Source of the DNA: Rebecca billardiae RCC1528
Taxonomy: Eukaryota > Haptophyta
Direction: 5' to 3'
Assembly: GCA_965240325.2 (NCBI GenBank)
Contig: OZ251222.1
Coordinates: 62,001 to 126,000 of the forward strand
DNA: 64,000 bases
Position 1 is the first letter of the stretch, and each line of letters begins with the position of its first letter. Positions 22,431 through 33,316 of the stretch are shown here, piece by piece. The notes beneath the pieces are model-generated. The model did not search any database, was not told the origin of the DNA, and saw only the letters and a list, made by a program, of their open reading frames with translations. A program made the position numbers and the translations under genes.

Positions 22431-23027
22431 TCAGATCGCTGTCAACACGGTCGATGACGACCTGAGTTCGCCGCGCAAACACGCCAGATGAGTCGCTGTC
22501 GCCATATTGTTCTGCGCCATCGCCGCGAGGTTGACGTCGGCACGTGCGTTGATGAGAAGCTGCGCGCCATGCGCTGGACCATCTTCGTCGCATGTCAGAA
22601 ACGCGTCGGTAGCCGTCCCTTCATCCTGCACATCCGTGGGCTTGGTGATCTCAGTGCCTGCATCAATGAGCAGTAGGACGCATGCAGAATGGCCACTCAG
22701 GCAGGCGAGATGGAGCGCGGTCAGTCCGTCACGGTCCACGATGTTGACGTCCGCGTCCGCGTCGATAAGAAGCTGCGCGCAAACAGTCTGGTCACTCGAG
22801 CACGCGTCATGGAGCGCGGTGCTTCCGTCCGGGCCAGGAACATCGACGAGAGCGCCAGCTCGGATCAGCAGGTGCATGCACCGCACGTACCCGGGGTTGA
22901 TGGTTGCGCGAAGCGCCATGTTCAGCGCGCGGGGGGTGAAATGCCCAGTCTCGAGTAGATGGTTGACATGCCCATGGTCTCCCGCCTGGCATGCGGCGAG
23001 GAGATCAGTGGGCATCAATGTGCTCAT
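22431..23027 (-). CDS. ankyrin-repeat protein
   Basis: Single exon, 198 residues, ATG start. About five ankyrin repeats can be read from residue 5 to 190. The best are DGSTALHDACSSDQTVC-AQLLIDADADVN and DGLTALHLACLSGHSAC-VLLLIDAG, each with the TALHxAC turn and LLIxAGAxVN helix end. The last repeat (THLACLRGE) is truncated at the C-terminus, so the protein may be a shortened paralogue. No other domain, signal or membrane segment is present. Ankyrin proteins bind other proteins; no partner can be named. Codon use is less GC-rich than in the housekeeping genes here, which suggests weaker selection or recent origin. Confidence 0.75.
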   Translation of the reverse strand: MSTLMPTDLLAACQAGDHGHVNHLLETGHFTPRALNMALRATINPGYVRCMHLLIRAGALVDVPGPDGSTALHDACSSDQTVCAQLLIDADADVNIVDRDGLTALHLACLSGHSACVLLLIDAGTEITKPTDVQDEGTATDAFLTCDEDGPAHGAQLLINARADVNLAAMAQNNMATATHLACLRGELRSSSTVLTAI

Positions 23028-23327
23028 GGGTGCACACGCCCGGTCGCACGGCCAAGGGCGGAGGGCGCGGTGTGCCTACGAGCTCTTGTCGCAGGGTGGG
23101 GCTGTTGGGGGGATAGGACGGGGATGGGCGACTATGGGTATTTATGGACGGTGCTTTGACGCCAAACTCCCGCCAGCCCATCAAAGGAATGAACGTTGAA
23201 CCAATCAGGCTTCCCCGTGCGGTCGGGAGGTCGTAGGATACTGTATCGACTGTATTGGGGGTGGATCAATGTACTATTACTAGTAGCTAGTACTTACTTT
23301 GGTGATCTGCCGAGAGATCTCGCTCTC

Positions 23328-24351
23328 AGGGTCGTTCTTCCGAGCCCCCGCAAGCTCGCCCAGACGGGTATCTGTCCTGAAGCATTTGTCTAGGGTGGCT
23401 TACAAAAATGTTCGGGCTCAAAACGAGGGGCTGCGGGCGTTCTTGCGAGCATTTCCTTTCCGTTTTGGAGTTGCGCCGGTAGCTATTGAGATTGCGGGAG
23501 GATCGGCACCTGCTCGTCCAAGGGAGCCTAGGAGAAGCAGCGAGGGCAGCCCGCGACCCTAGCGTCCCTGTCGTGCACGTGCAGGCCCTTCTCGTGCGCA
23601 TGATGTCGGCGAGGGGCGGCAGTCAGAGCGCCAACGCACACTTGATCTGCAAAGAGAAGCTCGTGTGTGCAATGTAGGCAACCAGGTGTCCCACCGACCG
23701 ACCGCGCAAGCGGGCGCCGACAGCCGAGCACGGTGGAGCTGGTCGCGTGTGCGCAGACAGCTAAGCGAGATGATATGAGGAGATGGTGGGCATGCCACGG
23801 TCGAGCCCTGCTCGTAAGTGTCTTCTGGAGACACGCACGACCGTGTGCATCGTGGCTGAGTCGAAATCTTCTACGAATTCAAACGCTCCGGGCGCAAGGC
23901 GCGACGAGTGCATTCTGCGCACGTCAGATCACACAACGGAGGCTTGCGCCGCACAAGCTGCGCTCAAGCACGCGAGCGCAGCCAGGCGTCACACGTGACT
24001 GGCCAGCCTCAACACCACCGCCGCCGAGCATACGAGCGCGCGCGCGAACGCGCCGGTCGTACTTGTCTCCGCCGACCGCCGCACGCACGCACGGCATGCT
24101 CTCGACCCTCTCGTGGGCCGATGTTGGAAGTCACAGAAGCTTCCGTCCTGCGATCTTTCGGGACGAGATAGTATGTGACGAAATTTGGCCGGGACCAAGT
24201 GTTGTTTGGATTTCCAACAACACTTGGTCCCGGCCAAGTTTCGTCATCCTGGGGAGGCCTCCACGCCCCCGCGTTCGCAATAGGTCCTCATACAACAATG
24301 TTCGGGCTCGGGCTGGGGAAAAAGCGTGGGGGGGCTCGGAAGAACGACCCT
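23328..24351. mobile_element. possible small element with 22-bp inverted ends
   Basis: agggtcgttcttccgagccccc at 23328-23349 is repeated as its exact reverse complement at 24330-24351. About 1.0 kb lies between. The string atgttcgggctc also occurs near each end in direct orientation (23408 and 24300). No transposase is coded inside and no target-site duplication is evident. A non-autonomous DNA element (MITE-like) or a foldback remnant is the simplest explanation. Confidence 0.4.
24176..24246. repeat. long hairpin, about 33-bp arms
   Basis: tgacgaaatttggccgggac and its continuation to about 24208 pair with the reverse complement ending at 24246, leaving a loop of a few nucleotides. Only one or two mismatches occur. 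It lies inside the possible 1.0-kb element, near its right end. The shape would suit a small-RNA precursor, but transcription is unknown. Confidence 0.8.
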
Positions 24352-25915
24352 CAGGGAAATGTGACGACATTTCAGTATTTCACTGTTGGTTGCGAGAGGC
24401 TCCGCAAAATAATGGTCGGACTGCCGACGACGCCACCCCGTCCTCCCGCCAAGTTCGCTGTCGTCCCGGTCGGTCGCGGACCGCGATGCGGGACCTCGGG
24501 CTGGACAGATTTTAGTTCAGCACCAAGCTTACCGCACCCATCTGGCCATCTGGATACGCACGTTATCCCGGAGCCCCACCACTGCCGTGCGAGAGTGACA
24601 GAGTGTGCATCCGAACTGCTCCTGTCGTGGGACCTGATGACATGTCCACGTCGTGCACACGACGCCAAAGAGGCCCGATCACTTGCTCTACCGCCACAGC
24701 TAGCGCCGTGGTCTAGTCGGTTAGGTCCGAGCCTTATGGAGCGCCACCGATTGCGCGCGCATAGCGTCCAGTCGCGTTCTGCATGCACGCGGTGCTCGCG
24801 TGGCAGTGTGGAGGCACCGGAAGGGTGGTTGTGGCGCAGATGCTGTGTGGCAGTGCGGGTAAAGTGCGGCGGGCGCAGCGGTGCTCACCATGGTGCTGCA
24901 GAACACCGTGTTGCCCGCCCCAACGCGCCCGTTGACACCTCAGCTGCCGCGCGAACTCCTGCGGCGGCGGCCCGGGCGGCGTCGACAACATGGCTGGGTG
25001 GCGCGCAATCCCTGATGGTGATCTGCCCATGCGCTGCGCACTGTGTGGCCAACCACGTAAGCCAGCGGCGGCGGTGGCAGCGGAAGAGGCTGTGGAGAAG
25101 GTGGTTGCTGCGGTGGTGATGCAGCCGCTCCTGAGTGGCTCGCGGCGGGCGCGGTGATGGCTGTGGAGCGCGAGCTGGGGCTGGCGTGGGCCCACTGGGA
25201 CGATTTGCATATTTCCCGAGTGCGCTGTGCGCTGTGCCCGTCGTGCCCTTCCAGGCGCGCTCCGGGTGGCCAGGGCCAAGGCGTCGGTAAGTGCGCGGCG
25301 GCGCACCTGAGGATGGTGAGCTAGCGCCCCAGCGCGCTGAGCTTGACCTCGTGACAGCAGTCGATGGCGCTGGAGACCAAGGCGAGCTGCATCAGTCATT
25401 GTCAACGGTCAGGCTTGACACCACATGACATGACAGCCGTCGCTTCACCGGTCACTAGGCTGTGCGGCCCAGCGCCCGGGCGGCGCGCACTGTCACTTGT
25501 CCCGGGGGCGTGAGCCGAGGCTGTACTCGTAACGCCAGCTAGACGCGTCGGCCCGACTCAGCAGAGTCAGCTATAGTCCAACTCCAGATAATGCTGCGGC
25601 TGCCGAATATAATCGCCATCGAGTGATCGGCCCGGAAAATACCATATCGGCATCGGATCGCGGGATATCGACTGAGTCTGAGGACGTACGCTCGCCGCCG
25701 ACTCGCCTGCCTCGGCCGCAGCTTCCGATCTGATGCGGCCGCAACGCGGAGTCGGACGGGATCACGGGGATGGCTCGGCTGTCGCCTGTCGGCATCGCCG
25801 CATCGCCCGGCGCAGCAGCCCGAGGCATCGGACCTGATACGGGCACGGCTGGCACTGTCTCACACTGTCCCGGACCTGGGAGCCGAGCAGTCATTGCTGC
25901 ACTTATTTGACTTAT

Positions 25916-25916
<1 letters not shown>

Positions 25917-25962
<46 letters not shown>
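25917..25962. repeat. (TA)n microsatellite
   Basis: About 22 TA units in an AT-rich stretch. Confidence 0.95.
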
Positions 25963-25963
<1 letters not shown>

Positions 25964-26155
25964 CCGCGAAATAATTAATATATGATGGAAATTACTGCGC
26001 TCGTCGCATATATTACTATCAGTGGGCAGCCGCCATCAATTATGAATTAAATATTATTACTTAAGTTGCCAATGATATGGAAGCGGCGCCGGGATCGGTC
26101 ACATCTAAATATTATAAATAAAGTGAAGTAAGCCTAACTACTGTTAAATAAATAA

Positions 26156-26180
26156 TCTAGAGAGAAAGAGAGAGAGCGAC

Positions 26181-26252
<72 letters not shown>
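26156..26252. repeat. (GA)n microsatellite
   Basis: Near-uninterrupted GA/AG units over about 95 nt. It is followed at 26262-26293 by two copies of cccctattgtggaacgg. Confidence 0.95.
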
Positions 26253-26253
<1 letters not shown>

Positions 26254-27365
26254 TCTTAACCCCTATTGTGGAACGGACCCCTATTGTGGAACGGCGACAC
26301 TTTTTCCTATGTAGAGCTCGGATGACGCGCGGGTCGAGGACGCCCCGCCGCGGTGGGGGGCGGTGCAGCGGCGCGAGCTGACTGGTGGCGATGATGAACG
26401 CATAGCCGAAGGTGCCGGGCAGCACGGCGACGCCCAACCCCGCAAAGCAGCCTCCTCGCCAGCCAACCGCGCGAGAGCCGCGACGCGCGAAGCGGCTGGG
26501 CGCGAACGGGCTACGACTCGGATGAGGCCAGCAGGGACTGCGTGGAGAGCGGGGAGCTGAGGTGAGGGCACAGCTGTCACTGAGTTCGGCGCCTATGCCG
26601 TGACACTGGGCCACGCTCCGTCGGATGTTGAAGGACCTGACCAGCTTGTCGAGTCCGCCAGGGCGGCCGAAGCCGCGGCTCAGCAGTGACAGTCGAGCAC
26701 ATGCTCTCTGACTGGGTCTCGGAGATGGCGCTCATCAGCTTCGCGCCGACCAAGCGGCAGATCTGCATCGATACGGCACCTCTCTCCTTGCGTAGTGGCG
26801 CGCCCTTCTCGACGCGCTCCATTATACCCTGGAAGCGGTGGTATCGGTGGTGGCTCGGGCGCCACCCGCGAGTGATCGTCGATGGCTGACTCACGCTCGT
26901 CGACAGCTTCACTCATCGTGGAGCGGGTTCGCGCGGGCAAGACGTGGCCCCTGGCGGCTGCGGGGTCGATGGTGCGTGCCCACACCACCAGTGCGCCGGC
27001 GAGTGCCAGCGGGCCGACTGCGAGCGCTCAGGGGCCAGCAGCGGCACGTCACAAGCGAGGCATCACCGAATGATCGTTCCACATTAGCGGTCCGAGTCGA
27101 CCCGTCGGCGACGCACCCCGCGAGCGCGCACGCGCGCGCGCGCGCGCGCGGGCGAGTTCCGAGCACCACACCCTCAGAGGTGTATGGCCCCTTCGGTAAG
27201 ACCCATAGCCAGTACCTGACACTTTAAAAAGTTCGCTCGCCAAGCCGCACTGCCTCGCCCAATAGGGGCGAAATGACCTCTTGAACTGATGATCGTTCCA
27301 CAATATTAATTATTATTAATATTATATATATATATACTTATATAGGGCAGCCAGTTAAGACGTTA

Positions 27366-27440
27366 TATCTATATCTATATCTATATCTATATCTATATCT
27401 ATATCTATAGATAGATAGATAGATATATATATATATATAC
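27366..27440. repeat. (tatcta)n / (taga)n / (ta)n compound microsatellite
   Basis: Six-base tatcta units run into gatagatagata and then TA units, so the whole block is self-complementary and could fold on itself. Confidence 0.9.
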
Positions 27441-27729
27441 ACTTCTGGCTGAACGGCTGCTGTCACGCGGTTCCGGGTTCGACTTCGATAGCGACGGTAG
27501 CGTCGTTGGAATTTAGATAGATAGTGCCCGGTGCCGCCTTATCGTCCGAAGCCTAGTAACCGTCAAACCGAGCGTCCGAGCTGAGCCTGAGACGGATTTC
27601 GCCGCGGATTGAAATTTCGGAATGGCGATTGCCGCGGAAGGCGGCCGATGCGCTCTCAGACTCGACGCACCACGGCATGCACACGGTGTTGAGTGCGCAC
27701 GAACGTGCCGACCTTCTCTCCTCCCGCGC

Positions 27730-28344
27730 TCAGATGATCGCGCCGTCGAGGAACTGCACGGGCTTGACCTGCGGCAGCATTGCGTTGGCCGAGCGCTTGC
27801 CCTTGCGCGTGGTCTGCTTCTGGATGTCCATGAACTGTGTGAATGTGATCTCGATGTTGCCACCAGTGAAGTCCTCGCCAAAATACTCGGTCATCTTCGC
27901 GTCCGCCTCCTCCTTGCCGTAGCGCGTGTACCAGATGTTGATGAACTCCTCCACGTCGATCGAGCCCGACGAGTCCTTGTCTGCCATCAAGAACTCGGTG
28001 AGGTAGTAGAGCTTGCGCGGCTCGTAGCCCGTTTTGTCATCTCTGGAGCGGTAGAAGGATGATTTGAATTCGTCCCACGTGACGGCATTATCATCATCGT
28101 CGTCTATCTCCCAGATCACCTCCTCCAGCTCCTCCTTGTTGTAGCGGTACTCGAGGAAGTTCAGCTCAGCCGCAATCTCCTCGTGGCTCAGCTTGCCGTC
28201 GTTGTTCTTGTCGAGCCTTTTGAAGGCGCGCTTGAGACCCTCGAGCTCCTGCCGCTCCTGAAACTCCTTTCGCTCTTTCTCTCGCCGCAGCTTCTCGGCT
28301 GCCATGTCCTCTTGGATTTTGCGCCGCTCCTTGGAGGTCGCCAT
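27730..28344 (-). CDS. three-EF-hand calcium-binding protein
   Basis: Single exon, 204 residues, ATG start. Residues 1-35 are a charged helix (MATSKERRKIQEDMAAEKLR, then KERKEFQERQ). Three canonical EF-hand loops follow: DKNNDGKLSHEE (about 45-56), DDDDDNAVTWDE (about 81-92) and DKDSSGSIDVEE (about 123-134). A degenerate fourth hand may lie near residue 165 (FTGGNIEITFTQF). It therefore should bind calcium. It resembles small calmodulin-like proteins of protist flagella more than calmodulin itself, but I cannot name an orthologue. Base composition is lower in GC than in the plastid genes around it. Confidence 0.85.
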   Translation of the reverse strand: MATSKERRKIQEDMAAEKLRREKERKEFQERQELEGLKRAFKRLDKNNDGKLSHEEIAAELNFLEYRYNKEELEEVIWEIDDDDDNAVTWDEFKSSFYRSRDDKTGYEPRKLYYLTEFLMADKDSSGSIDVEEFINIWYTRYGKEEADAKMTEYFGEDFTGGNIEITFTQFMDIQKQTTRKGKRSANAMLPQVKPVQFLDGAII

Positions 28345-28913
28345 GGCTCCTGCCTGCCTTCACTCAGCCAGAAACGACCGTTCCAGCTTGAAGCTGCACC
28401 CCTTGCAGCAGTCCTGCTGCTCACCAGTCAGGCAGTCACCACACCTTGCCAGCTCCCGGACCCAGCAGAACCGCAGACTAATTCTATGATTTAAAGACAC
28501 AGGCACGAGGGCGCAGCTCTCCTGATTCGTCTGTCGAAGTACTGAATGGAGTTAATGGAGGATGTCGGAGCGCGTTGGCCGCGGGTGAGGGAGCTGGCTG
28601 GTTGAGACCCAGCCGTTTCATCTCCGCGACGTCGATTTTCTGGCGACGCCGCGGAGCGGCTGGCACTTTCCAGTAGCGGCGGCTCAGAGGCCGCCATCGT
28701 GCCGATGGCGAAGCGGCGCACGAAGCGCAACCTCGTCGAGCGAAGCCCCTCGCACGGAGGCGCGGGGGGCGCCAATGACGGCGCGCGCGCCGCCGCCGCG
28801 AATCGGAGCGGTCCGGGTGGGTCTGGGCCGGCTGTCTCGCCAGGTGCGCGCCGCGTGCGCGCCGCGCTCACCGCACGCGCGCTGCTTGTTTGCACCCGGG
28901 TGGTTTTGGGCGC

Positions 28914-29075
28914 GACGGGCACATGTCGGGCAACAACAGCCGTATGACACACTTTGACACACTTTGACGCGTTGGGGGGGCTGGTGGGGGTCATGCTTGA
29001 CACGGCCCACGCAAAACTGGCTTGGCCGTTTTTGGCTAATTTTCGCAATCCGTCATCTCCCTCATGCGGTGCGCA
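28914..29075. repeat. direct repeat, copy 1
   Basis: Shares gcgacgggcacat, gggcaacaacagccgtatga and ctggtgggggtcat with copy 2 at 29283-29465, with scattered substitutions and short indels (roughly 85% identical by eye). Both also carry cacacttYgacacactttga. The copies are about 370 nt apart in the same orientation. Confidence 0.85.
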
Positions 29076-29282
29076 TCCGGCCGCTCCCGTTGCGCCCCGC
29101 CGTCCGCGCACGCCAGGCGAGCTGGTGAGTGTCCTCAGCAGTTCAACGTGCACCAGTCCCATCCACTAGAATGGGCCGGGTGGAGCCCTCATGGCAGCCT
29201 TTTCGCCAGATGAGTAGCATGCGCACCGCGTTCACCGCGCAAGCATTGCGTTCGTCGCCACCCGGGATGGCTTAGCGGTTGG

Positions 29283-29465
29283 CGACGGGCACATCGGTCG
29301 GGCAACAACAGCCGTATGACACACTTCGACACACTTTGACGCGCTGGGAGGGCTGGTGGGGGTCATACTTGGCACGGCCCATGTGAAACTGGGTTGGTTT
29401 TGTTTGGTTTTCGGCCGCAATCTGTCGTCTCACTCATGCGGTGCACATCTGGCCTCAACGGTCGG
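29283..29465. repeat. direct repeat, copy 2
   Basis: The diverged partner of 28914-29075. Neither copy is part of a recognisable gene. Confidence 0.85.
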
Positions 29466-30826
29466 TTCTGCGGAGGTGCCCCAGTCTCGGCGTGCGGAGG
29501 GCAAGTCGATGAGCAGCATTCAGCAGGTGGTGGCGCGCCTCCCCCGCACGCCGGCATAATAACCCCAGCCGCGCTACCCGCCGTTGACAAGCACCCTCGC
29601 CACGAGGACTTAAACGACGACGGACGAGGACGATACCGGCGCGCGCGCGAAGATGAGTTGGACGCTGTGAGTGTGACAACAACAGAAGCTACTGTAACTT
29701 GCTCAGCTCGATGCAACCGTCCCGGGCGTCGTCGCGTCGGCCTACGAAGTGACATCTCGACCGGCGACCCTGCGTTGGGCCTGCTGCAAGAGCCAGCGAA
29801 CAGGTAGCTTAGCTGCGAGTGCCGCCGCCGCGCGGCGGTGCCTTTCTTGCGTGCTCTCCGCGCGAGTCGGAGACCATCAGCTTGGATGGGCCGGGCGAAG
29901 CCTCGTGCTCGGCACTTACGCCGCTTACGCCGCATGCGCGCCATACTCACCGTGCTCACACGGCACGGCTTGGTTATGCGTCGACACTGGTCAGTCTGAA
30001 GAGTGACGCGCCGAGACAGTGCGCCTATACTGCATGACTCGCAGCCGCAGCGTGACCGTGTGCGTGCTGCGGGTGCTACTGTCAGCTGAACGCGGCCTCG
30101 TGACACAGCAGGACGCACTCTGAGTCTCTGAAGCATGGGAGTGGGCGAAGCTGCCAAAGCTCCACCTATCTGCTTCTGCCGTGAACACGAGGAGCAGCCT
30201 GTGTCACAGCTTGGGCTCTCGACGTTCGACGTGCAACATCATGATCATCATTGCAGCAAGTGCCTCACTGGCGCGGACGGGACTCACGACGATCGCGCGT
30301 TTGCACGGCCCTCGCATGGCAGTCCGCGACAACGTGCTGGCTATCTACTGAGCCCACTGGAGCCGTGATCGCTCGGCTCGCCGGCGCGCGTGTGTCCACA
30401 GGAGTGCTCAAGCCGGCGCAGCGGGCCGTGGTGCCGTGAGACTGAGCGTACATGATGCGGCGTGAGCTGGCGTGAGGCTGTCAACATGGGTGGCATCAGC
30501 ACAGGTGACAGCGCAGACAGGGACGGAACGCGTTACAGTGCGGACGGCGGAGGCGTAGGCGCTCGCGGGGGCGGCGACAGCGCGAGGGCGGAAGCGGGGA
30601 CGGCGCAGCAGGGCCGAGGCGCCATGCTGGCTCCGGTGCGGCGGGGCTTGAAACGGCCGGACGCTTTTACTGGAAAGCGCCCGCCGCTCCGCGCCAGCGC
30701 GGAGCTCGTCAGAAAAGGCGGGGTCTCAACCCGCCAGGTGAGGGAGTCGTCGTAACCGATAGACTAAGGCGCGGGCGGGATTTCCGATCCGACGATTCTG
30801 GCCGCGTGGTCGGGGGTCACGGGACG

Positions 30827-32149
30827 ATGCCGCCAGCCGTGCTGGTGTTCGGCACGTACGACGGCCACGTGCTCGCGTTCAGGGTGGAGCCGGATGCCGC
30901 CTCCGGCCGGATGCTGGCGCCCCTGCTCGGGATCAAGGCGCACGATGGCCGCGTGCGCTCGGTGTCGTCCTCCGGCCGCTTCGCCGTGAGCGCCTCGTCT
31001 GACGAGACGATGGGCGTGCTGCACCTGAGGAAGATGGTCGACCTGGGTGCCGTGTACCCGGACTCGGTGGGCGTGGCCGTCGTCGCGATGCACGCGGGCA
31101 CGCACCTGCTCAGCGCGGCCGACGACGGGCGCGTCGGCATCTACCGCGCATCGGACTGGGAGCTCCTCACCTCGATGGCCGGTCACGCCGGCGGCGTGGC
31201 CGACATTGCAATCCACCCGTCCGGTCGGCTCGCGCTCACGGTGGGCACGAAGGACGCGCAGCTGTTCACGTGGAACCTGATGCGCGCGAAGTGCGTGCTG
31301 AAGCGACCGCTCGACGGCGGGCCGGCGAGTGCGGTGCGCTGGTCGCCCGCCGGCACCTCGTGCGCCGTGCTGTGCGACACTTCCGTGAAAGTTCTCGACC
31401 TCGAGAGCGACGAGTTCAGCCGGACGCTGCGGCACGAGCGCCGGGTGCTGGCCTTCGCGTACCTCAGCGAGGATCTGGTCGTGACCGGCGGGGAGGATCA
31501 CGCGCTCCATGTCTGGGACATCGGCGCCGCCGGCAGCGCGCGGCCGCGCGAGCTGTGCTCGAGCGCGGACGCGCACAACGCGCGCATCAAGGGCGTGGCC
31601 GCCCTTGGCTCCGACCTGCTCGCGTCCGTGTGTTCGGGCGGGGCGCTCAAGCTGTGGCGGCTGCACGCCGATGTCGGCGCGGAGCCGCGGCTGGAGCAGG
31701 TGGACGGTGTGGAGCTCGGTGTGCGCGTGACGTGCCTGGACGTCAACACAAGCTTCAAGCCCGCAGGCGGCGCTAGGGCTGCGCGCAAGGCGGACAAGGC
31801 GCGCGCCACTGCGCAGCGCGCATCTGCCGAGCCCGCCGGCGCTGTCGGCGCGGCCGAGCGCAAGCGGAAGCGACCCGCAGAGGACGAACCTGGGCATGGA
31901 GGCGTGAAAGGGGCGGGGACGCCGAAGCTGCCCAAGGGCGACGGACGCGCGCAGCGTGGTGCCGATGACGATGCGCGAGTGCAGACCGAGCGAGCGCGCG
32001 CCCCAGGCGGGCGGGACGCGCGTGTGGCAGTGGCACGCGACAAGCTGCCGCGCGATCAGCGCGGGCCAACACAGATGCAAGCGCGGCAGCCTGGGAGCTC
32101 GAAGAAGTCCAAGAAGGCCGAGGCACAGCAGCGCCGTGCTCAAGCCTGA
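30827..32149 (+). CDS. PAK1IP1: WD40 ribosome-biogenesis protein, PAK1IP1/Mak11 family
   Basis: Single exon, 440 residues from the first ATG at 30827 (the frame is open upstream only through non-ATG codons). About five to six WD40 blades lie between residues 5 and 320. Landmarks of the Mak11/PAK1IP1 family: VSASSDETMGVLHLRKM, GTHLLSAADDGRVGIY, GHAGGVADIAIHPSGRLALTVGTKD, split here for description, then WNLMRAKC and VRWSPAG. The C-terminal 120 residues are Lys/Arg/Ala-rich with a nuclear-type basic cluster (ERKRKRPAEDE) and end KKSKKAEAQQRRAQA. In yeast and animals the protein acts in the nucleolus in 60S subunit maturation; the same is inferred here. Confidence 0.85.
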   Translation: MPPAVLVFGTYDGHVLAFRVEPDAASGRMLAPLLGIKAHDGRVRSVSSSGRFAVSASSDETMGVLHLRKMVDLGAVYPDSVGVAVVAMHAGTHLLSAADDGRVGIYRASDWELLTSMAGHAGGVADIAIHPSGRLALTVGTKDAQLFTWNLMRAKCVLKRPLDGGPASAVRWSPAGTSCAVLCDTSVKVLDLESDEFSRTLRHERRVLAFAYLSEDLVVTGGEDHALHVWDIGAAGSARPRELCSSADAHNARIKGVAALGSDLLASVCSGGALKLWRLHADVGAEPRLEQVDGVELGVRVTCLDVNTSFKPAGGARAARKADKARATAQRASAEPAGAVGAAERKRKRPAEDEPGHGGVKGAGTPKLPKGDGRAQRGADDDARVQTERARAPGGRDARVAVARDKLPRDQRGPTQMQARQPGSSKKSKKAEAQQRRAQA

Positions 32150-33316
32150 AGCTGGCCGCCGCACGGAAAACGCTCACTCGACTCGTCGGACAATCGACGG
32201 CCAGTACGAGAATCGAGATCACTCCGCACGACCGCAGTCCGCACGGCCACGAGTTCGCTGCTGATGCCTGATTCTGTTGACTGTTAGAATGTAGAAGTTC
32301 GGACCCCGGGTGCGAGTCTCGTCGCCCCGCGCCCGGCGCTGAGTGTGACTATACTCCGAAGGCTTAAATGCTTCATGCTTCGGATTCAGTCGGCCCGGTC
32401 TGAAATCTTTATCTTACTCGTCAGCATTATTAATTACAGTTTAATTTACTGAGGATAATGATGTCATCTATAATGTCTTGTATTACTTGTGCTGTAGTGT
32501 GGACATTTGTTTGTAGTCGTCCGATGCACCAATCATTATCATAATCATGGAGACTCGGCGGCAATGGCGGCGGTTACGCGATTTACACAAATTAGTAATT
32601 GCGTGATGATGACACAATTCAATATTAATACTTCGGCGTCTGTCTGTCTTCGGCACTGGAGTTCCGGGATCCGTGTGCTGTACGTGATTAAATATTCAAT
32701 ACTCCGTATATATATATTTATATATATAATAGTTGTTATACGCTCAGATGCAGATCGATATGATTCGGAGAATCCTGATTATTTTATATTATTATTATAA
32801 AATTCAAAGACTCTTTTAAAAATTAACAGTCAATCGGACGACAATCTGACAAGTCAGTGCCGCCATGATACACTAGTCACTAGACAGTAAATCATCATCC
32901 GAAGCTCGTCACACTCAGCGCCGGGCGCGGGCCGGCTTACCGGTAGAGGCACACCGTCGGCTGTCCGCGGGCGGACCGTCCGAAGTCAACTACTCAGTCC
33001 GCCACCAAAGTCCGTGGCAGCGACCGTGAGCCGACCGTGCGGCACACACAGTCGTCGCAGAGCACTCAGGCGGGGCAGCGTCGGGCGTGCCGACAGGCTG
33101 CCTCCGGTAGGCGAGGATCGCAAACCCACACCGTCGCCCCTCCGCGCCGGAGAGCCCCGCAGAGCATCTCGACGCATGCCGAGGGGGTCGGTCTGGCGAG
33201 GCAACGTGCGGCGCCGACCACTCACGTTTCGCCCCCGACAAAATCGCGCTGATACGGGCGGGGGAAACGGGGGAAAGAGACGGCGTTGCACACGGGGCGC
33301 AGATGCGGCTCGTCAC
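32150..33316. other. AT-rich spacer
   Basis: About 32280-32930 is AT-rich with a TA-type run at 32706-32730. The 3' part (32980-33316) is GC-rich again and leads to the stop of the small minus-strand gene. No gene or RNA recognised. Confidence 0.5.

Larger units (their letters stand above)
23028..27729. other. 4.7-kb gene-poor region with hairpins and microsatellites
   Basis: No gene could be assigned. Contents seen: 22-bp inverted repeats at 23328-23349 and 24330-24351; a 71-nt hairpin at 24176-24246; a tRNA A-box-like string near 24703; a TA run at 25917-25962; a GA run at about 26156-26252; a 12-bp inverted repeat pair at 26264/26282 and 27294; a tatcta run at 27366-27440. Open frames at 24734-25405 (-) and 26180-26990 (-) are low in codon bias; one small part (near 26390-26480, minus) could encode a hydrophobic helix, but no complete gene can be built. 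Confidence 0.45.
28345..30826. other. spacer with a diverged direct duplication
   Basis: No gene assigned. It holds two copies of a roughly 160-180-nt sequence (28914-29075 and 29283-29465). The rest has open frames on both strands without a recognisable product (for example 29363-30157, minus). The last 200 nt is the upstream region of the WD40 gene. Confidence 0.45.

Noticed and set aside
24703-24790. tRNA-like start (gccgtggtctagtcggttagg) with an A-box pattern
   Set aside because: No matching T-arm, B box or acceptor stem follows within tRNA distance; at most a tRNA-derived fragment.
24734-25405. 223-codon open frame on the minus strand
   Set aside because: Low-complexity His/Arg/Ala-rich translation without recognisable motif; likely an artefact of GC-rich DNA.
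27460-27500. B-box-like ggttcgacttc
   Set aside because: The flanking bases do not form a T stem and no A box or acceptor stem is present.
30764-32164. 466-codon antisense frame under the WD40 gene
   Set aside because: A shadow frame; no motif, and the sense gene is convincing.
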